Assembly: GCA_026389365.1 (NCBI GenBank)
Contig: JAPLHZ010000019.1
Coordinates: forward strand, 1 to 34,485
Length of the DNA stretch: 34,485 bases
Origin: Cyanobacteriota bacterium
Lineage (GTDB): Bacteria > Cyanobacteriota > Cyanobacteriia > Leptolyngbyales > Leptolyngbyaceae
Direction of reading: 5' to 3'
This document shows positions 1 to 8,306 of this stretch, piece by piece. The position numbers and the translations under genes were made by a program. How positions within the stretch are numbered: position 1 is the stretch's first letter; each line of letters begins with the position of its first letter. Under the pieces are notes generated by a model. That model searched no databases. It was given only the letters and a program-made list of their open reading frames with translations, and was not told the origin of the DNA.

Positions 1-44
1 CGGACATCCGGTAAATCGAGTGGAATGTGAATCTGATTCTCCAT
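1..44 (-). CDS. Partial N-terminus, possible ISL3-type transposase
   Basis: An ATG at 44 on the minus strand opens a reading frame that runs off the left edge; only 14 codons are visible (MENQIHIPLDLPDV). A purine-rich GAGGGG lies just upstream as a plausible ribosome binding site. The IPLDLPDV opening resembles the first residues of ISL3-family transposases as I remember them, but 14 residues cannot prove this. No terminal inverted repeat could be defined between 45 and 125, so the gene could equally be an unrelated chromosomal gene. Confidence 0.35.
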   Translation of the reverse strand, partial: MENQIHIPLDLPDV

Positions 45-125
45 GAGGCCCCTCGCTTGCTGGCTAACATCTTGATTTTACAGCCAATCGATGAACGCTA
101 TATCTGGATGCCGACCACGGCAATT

Positions 126-455
126 CTAGGAGAACCAATAAGCATCAATAAAGGCTTCTAGCTTCACCTTTGAAACCGCACCTTCACTTTGGGCCTTCAA
201 AGCACCGTCTTCAAAGATTCGGAAGGCTGGAACGCCCTCAATTTTCCACTGCGCCACTGTTAAAGGATTTGGATCGATTTCCATTTTGATCACCTTCAAC
301 CGATCGCCATAATTTTCCGCGATCGTCGCCACAACTGATGCCATAAGGCGGCAAGGACCACACCATGCGGCCCAAAAATAAACAAGAACAGGCTGATCTG
401 CACGAATAACTTCGGTCTCGAATTCGGAATCGGAGATGACTTTAAGGGTACTCAT
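126..455 (-). CDS. Thioredoxin-family protein
   Basis: A 109-residue single-domain thioredoxin. The redox motif WCGPC is at residues 31-35 and the conserved cis-proline is in GVPAFRIF near residue 75, so both parts of the disulfide-exchange site are present. It should reduce or oxidise protein dithiols in the cytoplasm; there is no signal peptide. The frame can be opened by a TTG at 464, but the ATG at 455 gives the normal thioredoxin N-terminus and is preferred. It ends in an unusual aromatic tail (DAYWFS). It lies downstream of the Trm1 gene on the same strand, 54 bases after the likely Trm1 start of its own transcript is passed, so co-transcription is possible but not shown. Which thioredoxin type (m, x, y or other) it belongs to is not clear. 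Confidence 0.9.
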   Translation of the reverse strand: MSTLKVISDSEFETEVIRADQPVLVYFWAAWCGPCRLMASVVATIAENYGDRLKVIKMEIDPNPLTVAQWKIEGVPAFRIFEDGALKAQSEGAVSKVKLEAFIDAYWFS

Positions 456-509
456 ATCAGCCAAGAATCAAATGAACTAAATCACTATATATTCTAGGGC
501 AATCCGGTC

Positions 510-1634
510 TCAGGTTGACGAGAACCGTCCAGTCTCCACCACAATTCCCAACGGCGCATCCGTCTTAATCGCCGCCGAACTCAAATGCGTCGCCGTCGCC
601 CGGTATCCCAACTTAAACAACGCATTAATCAACCGATCGCGCTTTGGAATGTCCATTTTGCCCCGCCGACCCAATTCCCCCAGCGGATAATGATAGGGCG
701 GCAAATCACTCTCATCTCGAAAGATCTCTAATAAGGGAATTTGTGAACTCAAGTCCAGGTCAGCCGACCGATCGATCATGGCCTGAACATAATCCCGATC
801 GTGCAAAACACCTGTCCACAGCGGACCTGCCAGCGTCATTGCCACAGGTTTATCATCATCATGATGCGGGCAACTTGTGCGGCTTAAATATTTCCAACTG
901 GGCAGCGCATAATCACCACATTGCGGGCAATACCCAACAAATCCATAGTTTTTCTCCAAATTTGGAGTCTTGTGGGTGACGCGAACCATAACTCGATAGA
1001 TTTGGCCAGAGTATAAGGAAAAAATAGGCATGACCGTAAATCCCTGCATTGCTGCCTGTTGGGCCAAACTGCCAATCAACATTCGCAACGCATGTTCCTG
1101 AACACAGGGGTGAGCGCGGGTATAGGTGCCATAAAGTCGCAAACTATCCTGCGGGAAATGGCCCGAAATCGTCCGTCCATCCGTACTTGTGAGATAGATT
1201 AATCCTCCATCACACACCGCTTGGAAGCAAGAAGCCAAAAGCGCACTGGGATTGCCAAAGGAATCAATATCCAGCAAATCGTAATAGTCCCCGTCGATCG
1301 CACAGCGCCAAAAAACCTGATTTGCTGAGAGCTGGGTAATGCGAACTTGATGAGGGTCTTCTAACGCATTCAAATTTTCTCTCAAGACCCCATGAATCTC
1401 TGGGTCTGCATCATTCGCCCACACTAAATCAGCCCCAGCCTCTAAGGCATATCGCAACGATCGCAGCCCGCACCCAGTCATCGTATCGAGAACCCGCAAT
1501 CGTCCAATCTTCGATCGATACACCGCCGCCGCCAAAACACCCAAATCTCGCGAAGTCTGACTATGGGGCCGATAAAACGCACTTCCCGTCACAAATGTCG
1601 CTTTCCCCTCAGTTAAATTCACATCTAAATTCAC
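510..1634 (-). CDS. tRNA (guanine26-N2)-dimethyltransferase, Trm1 type
   Basis: A 374-residue SAM-dependent methyltransferase resembling Trm1, which methylates N2 of guanosine 26 in tRNA. Visible signatures are the N-terminal GKATFVTGSAFYRP segment, the SAM-binding region around DTMTGCGLRSLRYA (residues about 50-63), an acidic WANDADP that should contact the cofactor, and LLDIDSFGNPSA, which corresponds to the catalytic D-x-(F/Y)-G region of the family. A later CPQCGDYALP...SCPHHDDD segment looks like the zinc-ribbon part of Trm1. Length fits archaeal and bacterial Trm1. The best start is a GTG at 1634; no strong ribosome binding site decides it. Trm1 is widespread in archaea and eukaryotes but patchy in bacteria (Aquifex, some cyanobacteria). 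Confidence 0.85.
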   Translation of the reverse strand: MNLDVNLTEGKATFVTGSAFYRPHSQTSRDLGVLAAAVYRSKIGRLRVLDTMTGCGLRSLRYALEAGADLVWANDADPEIHGVLRENLNALEDPHQVRITQLSANQVFWRCAIDGDYYDLLDIDSFGNPSALLASCFQAVCDGGLIYLTSTDGRTISGHFPQDSLRLYGTYTRAHPCVQEHALRMLIGSLAQQAAMQGFTVMPIFSLYSGQIYRVMVRVTHKTPNLEKNYGFVGYCPQCGDYALPSWKYLSRTSCPHHDDDKPVAMTLAGPLWTGVLHDRDYVQAMIDRSADLDLSSQIPLLEIFRDESDLPPYHYPLGELGRRGKMDIPKRDRLINALFKLGYRATATHLSSAAIKTDAPLGIVVETGRFSST

Positions 1635-1714
1635 AATTCACCCGTCATACATTCATCATTCCGGCGATCGTCAGTATCATAGACCCAAGATAGAATCGCA
1701 CCAAAAATTGCACA

Positions 1715-2830
1715 ATGAGGATGGACGCTGGCATGTACGGGATGAACCTAAAATCGATCGCTTACCGTACCGCCCACCGAACCGTTTGTCGAAGACTCGT
1801 TAACGTCACTATTTCATCGGCAATCTTACTGACGGCAAGCTCCGTTCTAGCGATCCCACTCCCTGAAAAATCCCCACGCTTCCCCAATGATCCAGTCCCA
1901 ACCTATCCCGGCGACGCACCTCCGCCCGTGGGTATTCCTCTGCCCAGCCAACAAGAACCCCAAGAACGGGATAATCGGGTTCCGACTATTCTTCAGGACT
2001 ACAGGGGCAATTTGTGGGTTGGAACATGGCAAGGGCTGACGCAACTGGACCCCAACACCGGAAAAGTTTTAGCACGGGTGCCCATTCCCAACCGCCTAAC
2101 TGGAGCCTTAGCCCAAGATAAAGTCGGTCGGATTTGGGTTGGCACCTACGAAGGCGTCGTTCGCATCGATCCCAAGACCAAAAAAGTCACGGCTCAAAAC
2201 TTTTCCCTTCCCTCAAATCGAATTCTTTCCCTTGCACTTGATAAACGCGGCTATCTCTGGGTTGGCACTGACAAAGGCGTTGCAATGATTAGCCCCGACC
2301 AAGGCTTGTTAATGACGACCATTCAAGATTTACCCGGAGTCAGTGCGAATGCGTTGACCATAGATAAAAACGGCCACCTTTGGATTGGCACCTTAGAAGG
2401 CGTGGTGCAGGTGAATACCGCTTCTGGATATTTGATGAATGTGCTTGAAAAAGTCCCAGGCGGATCCGTCCAAGCGCTGGCGGCAGATAACCATGGTTCG
2501 GTGTGGGCCGGAACTCCTGGTGGACTTCATGAGATTAAAACGGATACAGGACGCGTGACTCGTACCGTGAAGTCTCTTGAAGGTCAGGATATTTTGTCGG
2601 TCAGGTTCGATCGCATCGGCAGCGCATGGGTTGGGACGGATCAAGGCTTAGTGCGGCTGAATCCTTACAACGGTGCCATAGTGGGTCAAATTGCCGGATT
2701 GCCGAGCAGTCGCGTGTTGGCCTTGTCGGCAGATACGGGAAATAAGCTGTGGGTCGGCACCACGGAAGGCTTGGCTTGGGTTAGCATGAGTGACTATCGC
2801 AGCCGAATTTATCGTAATCTCGATCGTTAA
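1715..2830 (+). CDS. Secreted beta-propeller (two-component-regulator propeller) protein
   Basis: A 371-residue protein with an N-terminal signal sequence (hydrophobic VTISSAILLTASSVLA near residues 31-46) and a proline-rich linker to about residue 80. The rest is a run of roughly seven to eight blades of about 40 residues, each carrying a variant of G-(N/R/H)-(L/I)-W-(V/I)-G-T followed by GL/GV and a turn such as DPNTGKV or NTASGYL. This is the Reg_prop repeat (PF07494) seen in the sensor part of hybrid two-component proteins. Here no membrane segment or kinase follows the propeller, so it is a free-standing exported propeller. The ligand is unknown. The ATG at 1715 is the first of several in-frame starts (others at residues 3, 7 and 10), so the N-terminus is uncertain by up to nine residues. 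Confidence 0.85.
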   Translation: MRMDAGMYGMNLKSIAYRTAHRTVCRRLVNVTISSAILLTASSVLAIPLPEKSPRFPNDPVPTYPGDAPPPVGIPLPSQQEPQERDNRVPTILQDYRGNLWVGTWQGLTQLDPNTGKVLARVPIPNRLTGALAQDKVGRIWVGTYEGVVRIDPKTKKVTAQNFSLPSNRILSLALDKRGYLWVGTDKGVAMISPDQGLLMTTIQDLPGVSANALTIDKNGHLWIGTLEGVVQVNTASGYLMNVLEKVPGGSVQALAADNHGSVWAGTPGGLHEIKTDTGRVTRTVKSLEGQDILSVRFDRIGSAWVGTDQGLVRLNPYNGAIVGQIAGLPSSRVLALSADTGNKLWVGTTEGLAWVSMSDYRSRIYRNLDR

Positions 2831-2847
2831 CAGGCAATAATTAGGAG

Positions 2848-2939
2848 GTTTTAGAGGTCTCCCTATGGCGGTTACGCTTCAGCACTTTCGTCAGTTTCAG
2901 AGGTCTCCCTATGGCGGTTACGCTTCAGCACTTTCGTCA
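2848..2939 (+). repeat. 46-bp tandem duplication across the panB start
   Basis: Bases 2848-2893 are repeated at 2894-2939 with one mismatch (T2852 against C2898). Each copy carries the purine stretch AGAGGT, the start codon ATG and the first codons of panB (MAVTLQHFR). Because 46 is not a multiple of three, the first ATG (2865) is out of frame with the second (2911). The upstream reading frame overlaps panB and stops at 3021-3023 after 52 codons. A further AGGAGG at 2843-2848 precedes the first ATG by 16 bases. Confidence 0.95.
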
Positions 2940-3687
2940 ATGGAAGCAACAACAGCGACGGATCACAGCACTGACCGCGTGGGATTTTGCCATAGCCGAA
3001 ATTCTCGATCAGGCGCAAGTTGATTTAATTTTGGTGGGGGATTCCCTAGCCATGACGGTTTTGGGCCATGCCACCACATTGCCCGTGACGTTAGAGGAAA
3101 TGATCCATCACACCAAAGCAGCAAGGCGCGGAATAAAAAATGCGTTTCTCGTGATGGATTTGCCATTTTTGACCTATCAAGAAAGTACCCAACAAGCTAT
3201 GCGATCGGCAGGATTAGCCCTTAAAGATGGGGGCGCGAATGCGGTCAAGCTGGAAGGCGGCTACCCAGAAATGGTGACGACAATCGCCCATCTCGTCCAA
3301 GCGGGCATTCCGGTTATGGGTCATATTGGCCTCACGCCACAATCCGTCAATCAACTTGGCTTTAAGCAACAAGGAAAAACCGAAGACGCTCAAACCAAAA
3401 TTCTCAACGAAGCGATCGCCCTAGAGCAGGCTGGAGTCTTTGCAATCGTGCTGGAACATATCCCCACAGACTTAGCCCAAACCATCACCCAAAAAATTGC
3501 TATTCCCACGATCGGCATTGGCGCGGGTCCCCATTGTGACGGCCAAATCCTTGTCACTAGCGATCTTTTGGGCATGGGAAGCTGGAGTCCGCCCTTCTCC
3601 AAAGCCTACGCAAACCTGCGTGAAACCATGCGCGACGCATTTGAAACCTATTGCAAAGAAGTCCGATCGGGTGAATTTCCTGAATAA
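2911..3687 (+). CDS. panB: 3-methyl-2-oxobutanoate hydroxymethyltransferase
   Basis: PanB transfers a hydroxymethyl group from 5,10-methylenetetrahydrofolate to alpha-ketoisovalerate, giving ketopantoate, the first committed step towards pantothenate and coenzyme A. The 258-residue length matches the family. Recognisable blocks are [12 protein letters not shown], the metal-binding [36 protein letters not shown]-like, the catalytic-glutamate strand AIVLEHIP, and [21 protein letters not shown] near the C-terminus. The start at 2911 is fixed by the reading frame and by AGAGGT eight bases upstream. A duplicate ribosome binding site and start lie 46 bases upstream in another frame, which may lower translation from the true start. 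The gene stands alone between the propeller gene and rnpB; panC is not in the window. Confidence 0.95.
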   Translation: MAVTLQHFRQWKQQQRRITALTAWDFAIAEILDQAQVDLILVGDSLAMTVLGHATTLPVTLEEMIHHTKAARRGIKNAFLVMDLPFLTYQESTQQAMRSAGLALKDGGANAVKLEGGYPEMVTTIAHLVQAGIPVMGHIGLTPQSVNQLGFKQQGKTEDAQTKILNEAIALEQAGVFAIVLEHIPTDLAQTITQKIAIPTIGIGAGPHCDGQILVTSDLLGMGSWSPPFSKAYANLRETMRDAFETYCKEVRSGEFPE

Positions 3688-3692
3688 TCGCC

Positions 3693-3698
3693 TACACT
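3693..3698 (+). promoter_or_regulatory. Possible -10 element of rnpB
   Basis: TACACT ends seven bases before the first paired base of the RNase P RNA P1 helix (3706), the distance expected between a -10 hexamer and a transcript start. No convincing -35 hexamer is seen 16-18 bases upstream. The element overlaps the intergenic space just after the panB stop codon. Confidence 0.4.
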
Positions 3699-3704
3699 AA
3701 CAAA

Positions 3705-4127
3705 CGAAGCAGAGTCAGCGAAGGCAGTTGCGGAAGGTGCTTGCATCTTCTGAGGAAAGTCCGGGCACCCCAAAAACCAAACTTGCTGGGTAACGCCCAG
3801 TGCGAGCGATCGTGAGGATAGTGCCACAGAAAAATACCGCCCGGAGAAATGAAGGACTGGAAATTCTCAATTCCTCGGGTAAGGGTGCAAAGGTGCGGTA
3901 AGAGCGCACCAGCAGTTTCGTGAGGAACTGGCTCGGTAAACCCCGGTTGGGTGCAAGGTCGTCGGAGCGAGGGTTGGTTTTTTGCCTGCTCCAGATTGTT
4001 GGGTTCGCTCAACAAAGTGCCGCTTGAGGCGTGGGGTAACTCATTGCCCAGATAGATAACAGCCCTGGGAAATTGATTTCGATCGATTTCCTAGAACAGA
4101 ACCCGGCTTATGTCTGACTCTGCTTCT
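3705..4127 (+). ncRNA. rnpB: RNase P RNA (bacterial type A)
   Basis: This is the catalytic RNA of RNase P, which removes 5' leaders from precursor tRNAs. The ends are set by a perfect 13-base-pair P1 helix: GAAGCAGAGTCAG at 3706-3718 pairs with CTGACTCTGCTTC at 4114-4126. Conserved core segments are present, including the GAGGAAAGTCCGGGC block at about 3760-3774 and the AGATAGATAACAGCCC-like block with AACAGAACCCGGCTTA near 4050-4110, which pair to form P4 and the core. The length of about 420 nt is typical of cyanobacterial rnpB. Several open frames on both strands here are chance frames over the RNA. A short AGGC/GCCT hairpin with T-rich flank at about 4140-4160 could help end transcription, but it is weak. 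Confidence 0.97.
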
Positions 4128-4235
4128 TTGCTTACTACACAGGCTTTTCGCCTTTTCTAAGCTTTGTTTTTGCCGACTAATATTCCGGCTGAGGTTCAAG
4201 CCTTAGGTCTCAATAAATCCTCTTACGATCGATAT

Positions 4236-6011
4236 TTATAATTCGTCTAATGGGATTCCCAACCAGTCGTGGAACCGTTTCTTTTGAGCTTCGGTCGGAT
4301 CTTTGAGCGGAACAATAGTGTATTGAGTCGCTTCAGGCTCACCCAAAGTTAATAAAGTTTGAAGTAGCTCGTCTTGATGAAAAAAGCTGATTTCCAAAGT
4401 ATCTCCGGCCTGTGATGCCTGAAGTCGATCGTTCAGCAAATCAGGATTGATACGCAACCCATCGATCGCCACCAGTTCATCTCCAGCATCCAGCCCAGCT
4501 TGTTCGGCTGGAGACTTTGAGGCGACATATTTGATCAGAGTTTTGCCATTTTCTAGGACAATCCGTGCGCCATGGATGGGCGGAAGTTTTTGCGACAGGT
4601 TCGAGTCGAGGGCTAGCCCAAAATCAGCTAGAGCCGCTTGAAACGGAAGATCAACAAGCCCATCGAGATATTTACTAAAGAACGATGTGAGATCGAATTC
4701 AGCAACGGATTCGATCGTCCGTTTTAAATCCCCCGGCGTAAATCCAATTTCCCCATCCGCGCTTTGACCAAATTCGGTCCAAAGTTTTCGCATCACATCA
4801 TCAAACGATCGGGTATTTTCATGCCGTCGGCGCAGGGCTAAATCCAACAAGAATGTCACCATTTCACCTTTGAGATAATAGGACATCTGCGAATTTGGCG
4901 TATTACTATCCGGGCGATAGAGCTTAATCCACGCATCAAAACTCGATTCACTCAACGGCTGTACCAAGCGCCCTGGGGTTGTGAGATAGCGAGTGATGCT
5001 TTTACTCATATTTTTCAAATAAGTTTTCGCATCATAGAGTCCAGCGCGCAGGGGAATCAGGGTGTCATAAAAGCTAGTCGCTCCTTCAGAAAACCAAAGA
5101 GAAGGCGTGTAGTTTTCGCCGTCGTAATCGAAGGTTTCCAGCGCTTTAGGCCGAATGCGTTTAATATTCCAAAGATGAAAAAATTCGTGGGCCACGAGAG
5201 TTAGAAAATCTTCGTAGCTTTCCCGCTTTTTAAATCCATTTCTAGAAAAGATTAGCGAACAAGAATCTCGATGCTCCAGTCCGCCGTAGCCATTGCTCAA
5301 ATGCAGCAGGAAAAGATAACGATCGTAGGGCAGCCCGCCGAAGAGTTTGGCCTGGGTTTCAATAATTTTTTGAGTATCAAGAATAAGCTGAGTTGGATCT
5401 ACATTTCCCTTCCCCCAAATCACCCATTCATGGGGTTTCCCCAACACCTCAAATTCAAATGTACTGTGCAATCCAATCTCAAATGGACTGTCTACTAAGG
5501 TATCAAAATCTTTGGCCCGAAACGTATTTGGGCTGATTTCTGGAAGTGTTGTGGCGATCGTCCAATTTTCTTCCGGCAAACTATCAGGCAACACAATAGT
5601 CACATCGATCGGGGCGCTTTCTTGTCCCGGAACATAAAGAAAAGTCGAGGCTCCATTGAAATAGCCATGGGTCCGATCGAGGTGGTTAGTGCGGACCGTC
5701 AATTCATTAGCATAGAGGCTGTAGGAAAATACAATCGGAGCCTGAACATTTTGAGTATCCAATCTCCAGTGATTCTTTGCAATTTTCTTCCAAGGTACAG
5801 GCATCCCCTCCGCATCCCGCACCGCAAAATCCTGAATATGCCGTGAATACTCTCGCACCAAGTACGATCCTGGAGTCCATACCGCCATCTTCAGCTCAAA
5901 ACAATACCCCAACTCCCCGCTCACCTCAGCTTCGATTTCAAAGCGATGGTTATTAGGTTGGGGCATTGAGACGCGATACTGAATTGTTGGGGATGCGACA
6001 GCTAAAACCAT
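4236..6011 (-). CDS. M61-family metallopeptidase with C-terminal PDZ domain
   Basis: A 591-residue zinc aminopeptidase of MEROPS family M61 (glycyl aminopeptidase type). The zinc motif HEFFH is at residues 275-279 inside LVAHEFFHLWNIKRIRP, and the third ligand is expected in the LWFSEGATSFYD helix about 25-30 residues later. The N-terminal 170 residues form the beta-sandwich typical of M61 (TPGSYLVREYSRHI). A PDZ domain (about residues 485-560, with SPAEQAGLDAGDELVAIDG) closes the protein. No signal peptide is evident, so it is likely cytoplasmic. It follows the Crp/Fnr gene on the same strand after 66 bases and may share its transcript. The substrate in cyanobacteria is unknown. Confidence 0.93.
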   Translation of the reverse strand: MVLAVASPTIQYRVSMPQPNNHRFEIEAEVSGELGYCFELKMAVWTPGSYLVREYSRHIQDFAVRDAEGMPVPWKKIAKNHWRLDTQNVQAPIVFSYSLYANELTVRTNHLDRTHGYFNGASTFLYVPGQESAPIDVTIVLPDSLPEENWTIATTLPEISPNTFRAKDFDTLVDSPFEIGLHSTFEFEVLGKPHEWVIWGKGNVDPTQLILDTQKIIETQAKLFGGLPYDRYLFLLHLSNGYGGLEHRDSCSLIFSRNGFKKRESYEDFLTLVAHEFFHLWNIKRIRPKALETFDYDGENYTPSLWFSEGATSFYDTLIPLRAGLYDAKTYLKNMSKSITRYLTTPGRLVQPLSESSFDAWIKLYRPDSNTPNSQMSYYLKGEMVTFLLDLALRRRHENTRSFDDVMRKLWTEFGQSADGEIGFTPGDLKRTIESVAEFDLTSFFSKYLDGLVDLPFQAALADFGLALDSNLSQKLPPIHGARIVLENGKTLIKYVASKSPAEQAGLDAGDELVAIDGLRINPDLLNDRLQASQAGDTLEISFFHQDELLQTLLTLGEPEATQYTIVPLKDPTEAQKKRFHDWLGIPLDEL

Positions 6012-6077
6012 GGAAAACGTAAGAAAGAATATCCCTCTATCATGCCGCAGTCCTGAAACATCTGACGAAGGTTTTCC

Positions 6078-6773
6078 CTAGCTAGCCGATCGGTTCAGCA
6101 GTTGATTCATTTGAAGCAGATTCGGAAGCAGCATCACCTGACGATCGGGTTTAGTCAAAACCCAGCCCTTTTCCTGTAATTTCGACAAAATTTTAGAGAC
6201 TTCATCAGCAGAAATATCAGAAACGTCGGCCAAATCTTTTGGAGAAAGATTAAAAATCTCAACGCCTGTGGCCACGATTTCACCATAGGCATCCGCCAGG
6301 GAAACTAAGGTATGAATTAGTTTGATAGCTGGCACTTGATCCCGTAATTGAAAACGTAAATTAGTTTGGCGCAGTCGCCGGACCATAAGTTGCAGCATTC
6401 GATGGTGAAGCTGAGGATCTTTGAATAACGTCTGAACAAAACGGCCAGCGGCAATACTCAACAATTTAACGGAGCTTAACGCAATCACATCAGTCGATCG
6501 GGGCGATTCATCCAAGACCGCCATTTCACCAAAGAAATCACCTTTTCCTAAAATGGCCAAAGTTGCAGCCTCGTCTGCATTTCCGGAATGGCGACGAACT
6601 TTGACCCAACCCGAGGCGACGAAATATACGGCATTGCCCCACGCATCTTCCATTAGGACGGCGCGTCCGGCGGGATATTGGTGTTCAACCGCTACTGACA
6701 TTAGCCAATCCAGGGTTTCAGGGTTAGCAGCAGCCAGCAGCGGGAACAATTCACTTACAACTTCGGTTTGCAT
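6078..6773 (-). CDS. Crp/Fnr-family transcriptional regulator
   Basis: A 231-residue regulator. Residues about 15-130 form a cyclic-nucleotide-binding jelly roll (GRAVLMEDAWGNAVYFVASGWV, then GDFFGEMAVLDESPRSTDVIA, close to the phosphate-binding cassette). A dimerisation helix follows, and residues about 165-215 form a winged helix (LSPKDLADVSDISADEVSKILSKLQEKGWV). No cysteine cluster is present, so it is not an Fe-S Fnr-type oxygen sensor. The ESPRS segment keeps the arginine position used to contact cAMP phosphate in Crp, but the effector cannot be assigned. The recognition helix is unlike NtcA as I know it. It is the upstream gene of a likely pair with the M61 peptidase. Confidence 0.9.
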   Translation of the reverse strand: MQTEVVSELFPLLAAANPETLDWLMSVAVEHQYPAGRAVLMEDAWGNAVYFVASGWVKVRRHSGNADEAATLAILGKGDFFGEMAVLDESPRSTDVIALSSVKLLSIAAGRFVQTLFKDPQLHHRMLQLMVRRLRQTNLRFQLRDQVPAIKLIHTLVSLADAYGEIVATGVEIFNLSPKDLADVSDISADEVSKILSKLQEKGWVLTKPDRQVMLLPNLLQMNQLLNRSAS

Positions 6774-6842
6774 GGATGCGACGATGCGCGAAAGAGTATG
6801 ACCTTTCCATTGTGCCCGGTCTTCTAGTCAAGAGTTGCATTT

Positions 6843-7688
6843 TTAGGTAATTTTCTGGACTATTTCCTGAATTGTCGGCAGCCAGGTCTCGACTAGGGGC
6901 TGCCAGCCAATAACTATTGTTTGCCGATGAGCAAGACTTTCACCATCAAGACTATCTCGGGTATAGTGCAAGGCCTGCCCTTTTAAATCGCAGCACATCA
7001 GTCCAGCGGTACGGGCTATTGCCAACGGTGCCACAGTATCCCACACTTTGACCCGTTGATTGAGATAGACATAAAGTCCAGCTTTCCCCCTTAATACTTC
7101 CAGAACTTTTAAGCCAAAACTACCCGCTCGCTCTTCCACCTTCAGAGTGGGAATAGCCCTTTGAAATGCTGATCCAAAGCGTTGAAAGTCTTTATGTCCC
7201 AAAATCAAAGTAGGAGCATAGTCCAAGTAATTGGGATATAAAATCCTTGGTGTTTGGCCGTTTTGAGATTGCCAAAGGCCAAATTCTCGCCCACCGTAAT
7301 ATAAAGCTTCATACTCTGGCGCATAGATCCAGCCTGCGATCGGCTGTTGTTGCTCCATAGCTCCCACCATCACGGAATAACCAGGATCCCCCTTAATAAA
7401 GTCTTGGGTGCCATCCAGTGGATCAATGCACCACAACCGAGGATAAGGCTGCCAAAAATTCAATAGTGATGTACTGTTTTCTTCGGTCACTAATCCGTCA
7501 TCAGGAAACAGGGCTGTAAATTCTTTGCTGAGATAGGCATCCAAGGCCCGATCGACATCCGTCACGTAATCATCAGCTGCTTTTTCGTAGACCTGGAACC
7601 CCGACAGTGCAAGACGTTTTGCCTCAATGCCACAGATCCGGACCCGATCGCCCACCTGATGTATGACCTCTAACTCCCAACGTCCCAT
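6843..7688 (-). CDS. Inositol-monophosphatase-family phosphatase, CysQ-like
   Basis: A 281-residue member of the lithium-sensitive, magnesium-dependent phosphatase superfamily. The three metal-site motifs are in order: an acidic EENS near residue 70 (GLVTEENS), DPLDGTQDFIKG near residue 95, and WDTVAPLAIARTAG near residue 215. DPLDGTQDFIKG, with T-Q-D-F, is the form typical of 3'(2'),5'-bisphosphate nucleotidases (CysQ), which recycle adenosine 3',5'-bisphosphate from sulfate assimilation. Inositol or fructose bisphosphates remain possible substrates. The ATG at 7688 follows a clear ribosome binding site (AAGGAGT, about eight bases upstream). It is separated from the upstream ycf35 gene by a strong terminator, so it probably has its own promoter. 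Confidence 0.85.
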   Translation of the reverse strand: MGRWELEVIHQVGDRVRICGIEAKRLALSGFQVYEKAADDYVTDVDRALDAYLSKEFTALFPDDGLVTEENSTSLLNFWQPYPRLWCIDPLDGTQDFIKGDPGYSVMVGAMEQQQPIAGWIYAPEYEALYYGGREFGLWQSQNGQTPRILYPNYLDYAPTLILGHKDFQRFGSAFQRAIPTLKVEERAGSFGLKVLEVLRGKAGLYVYLNQRVKVWDTVAPLAIARTAGLMCCDLKGQALHYTRDSLDGESLAHRQTIVIGWQPLVETWLPTIQEIVQKIT

Positions 7689-7738
7689 CCCGCACTCCTT
7701 TCAATAGCACTCCCAGCCTATCATCTCCCCTTTAACTA

Positions 7739-7778
7739 AAAAACGGGCGGGCTACCCGAAAGTAACCCGCCCGTTTAG
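7739..7778 (-). terminator. Rho-independent terminator of the ycf46-ycf35 operon
   Basis: A perfect 11-bp stem, AAACGGGCGGG at 7741-7751 and CCCGCCCGTTT at 7766-7776, encloses a 14-base loop that can pair further. On the minus strand the stem is followed by a run of six T residues (complement of 7738-7743). It lies 25 bases past the ycf35 stop codon, where a minus-strand transcript would end. Confidence 0.85.
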
Positions 7779-7802
7779 CTTGGGAACGCGCAGAGAATGG
7801 GG

Positions 7803-8153
7803 TTATTGCAGAACCAACTTAACATTGGCATTGCTCAAACCAGGACGCTTTACATCGGCCAAGGTCCGATTAACGGCGTACTTTTGATTGATGGAGTTGA
7901 TCAACTCAGTTTGGTTGTGCTTTTTCGCAACGCCCCATAGGTCAGCGATGAGATCAAACGAACCATCTGTGTTCCGAGACCAGCCTAGGTCGTACTCGCC
8001 TTCGAGAACTGCCACAATGTCAGCGCGTATGCTCTGACCGTTGTAACCCCGGACATCCGCCTCAGTCTTAGTGGTAATGCCCAAGTCCCGTAGAGAGTTC
8101 TTGAGAATTTCAGCGTCCGAAACCTTAGTGCGCAGAGTGCTAAAGTGAGACAT
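7803..8153 (-). CDS. ycf35: DUF1257 (Ycf35-like) protein
   Basis: A 116-residue protein of the DUF1257 family, known as Ycf35 in algal plastids; the biochemical role is not established. The family pattern is visible: MSHFSTLRTKVSDAEILKNSL at the N-terminus, then a YDLGWSRNTDGSFDLIAD segment and a helical end. An upstream GTG/ATG could extend the frame to 8207, but the ATG at 8153 is preferred because GGAGG lies eight bases before it and the protein then starts at the family's usual MSHFS. It is the last gene of a minus-strand run after the ribbon-helix-helix gene and ycf46, 153 bases downstream of ycf46, with a small CTCTC/GAGAG-type hairpin at 8286-8299 in between. Confidence 0.9.
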   Translation of the reverse strand: MSHFSTLRTKVSDAEILKNSLRDLGITTKTEADVRGYNGQSIRADIVAVLEGEYDLGWSRNTDGSFDLIADLWGVAKKHNQTELINSINQKYAVNRTLADVKRPGLSNANVKLVLQ

Positions 8154-8306
8154 GAGATTTTCCTCCGTGGAAATTTGCAGACAACGACAAACAGTTGTGC
8201 GAAGCAATCCGTATCAATCCGTTAACTCTAAGACTAACCTGGTTCCCTGATGAGAAGGCTCCAGCGTATTTAAAGTTAACCCCCCTCTCTTTCGAGAGAA
8301 AGCCTG

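Noticed and set aside
3692-4015. A 107-codon frame on the minus strand of rnpB
   Set aside because: The region folds as RNase P RNA with a perfect P1 helix; the frame has no coding features.
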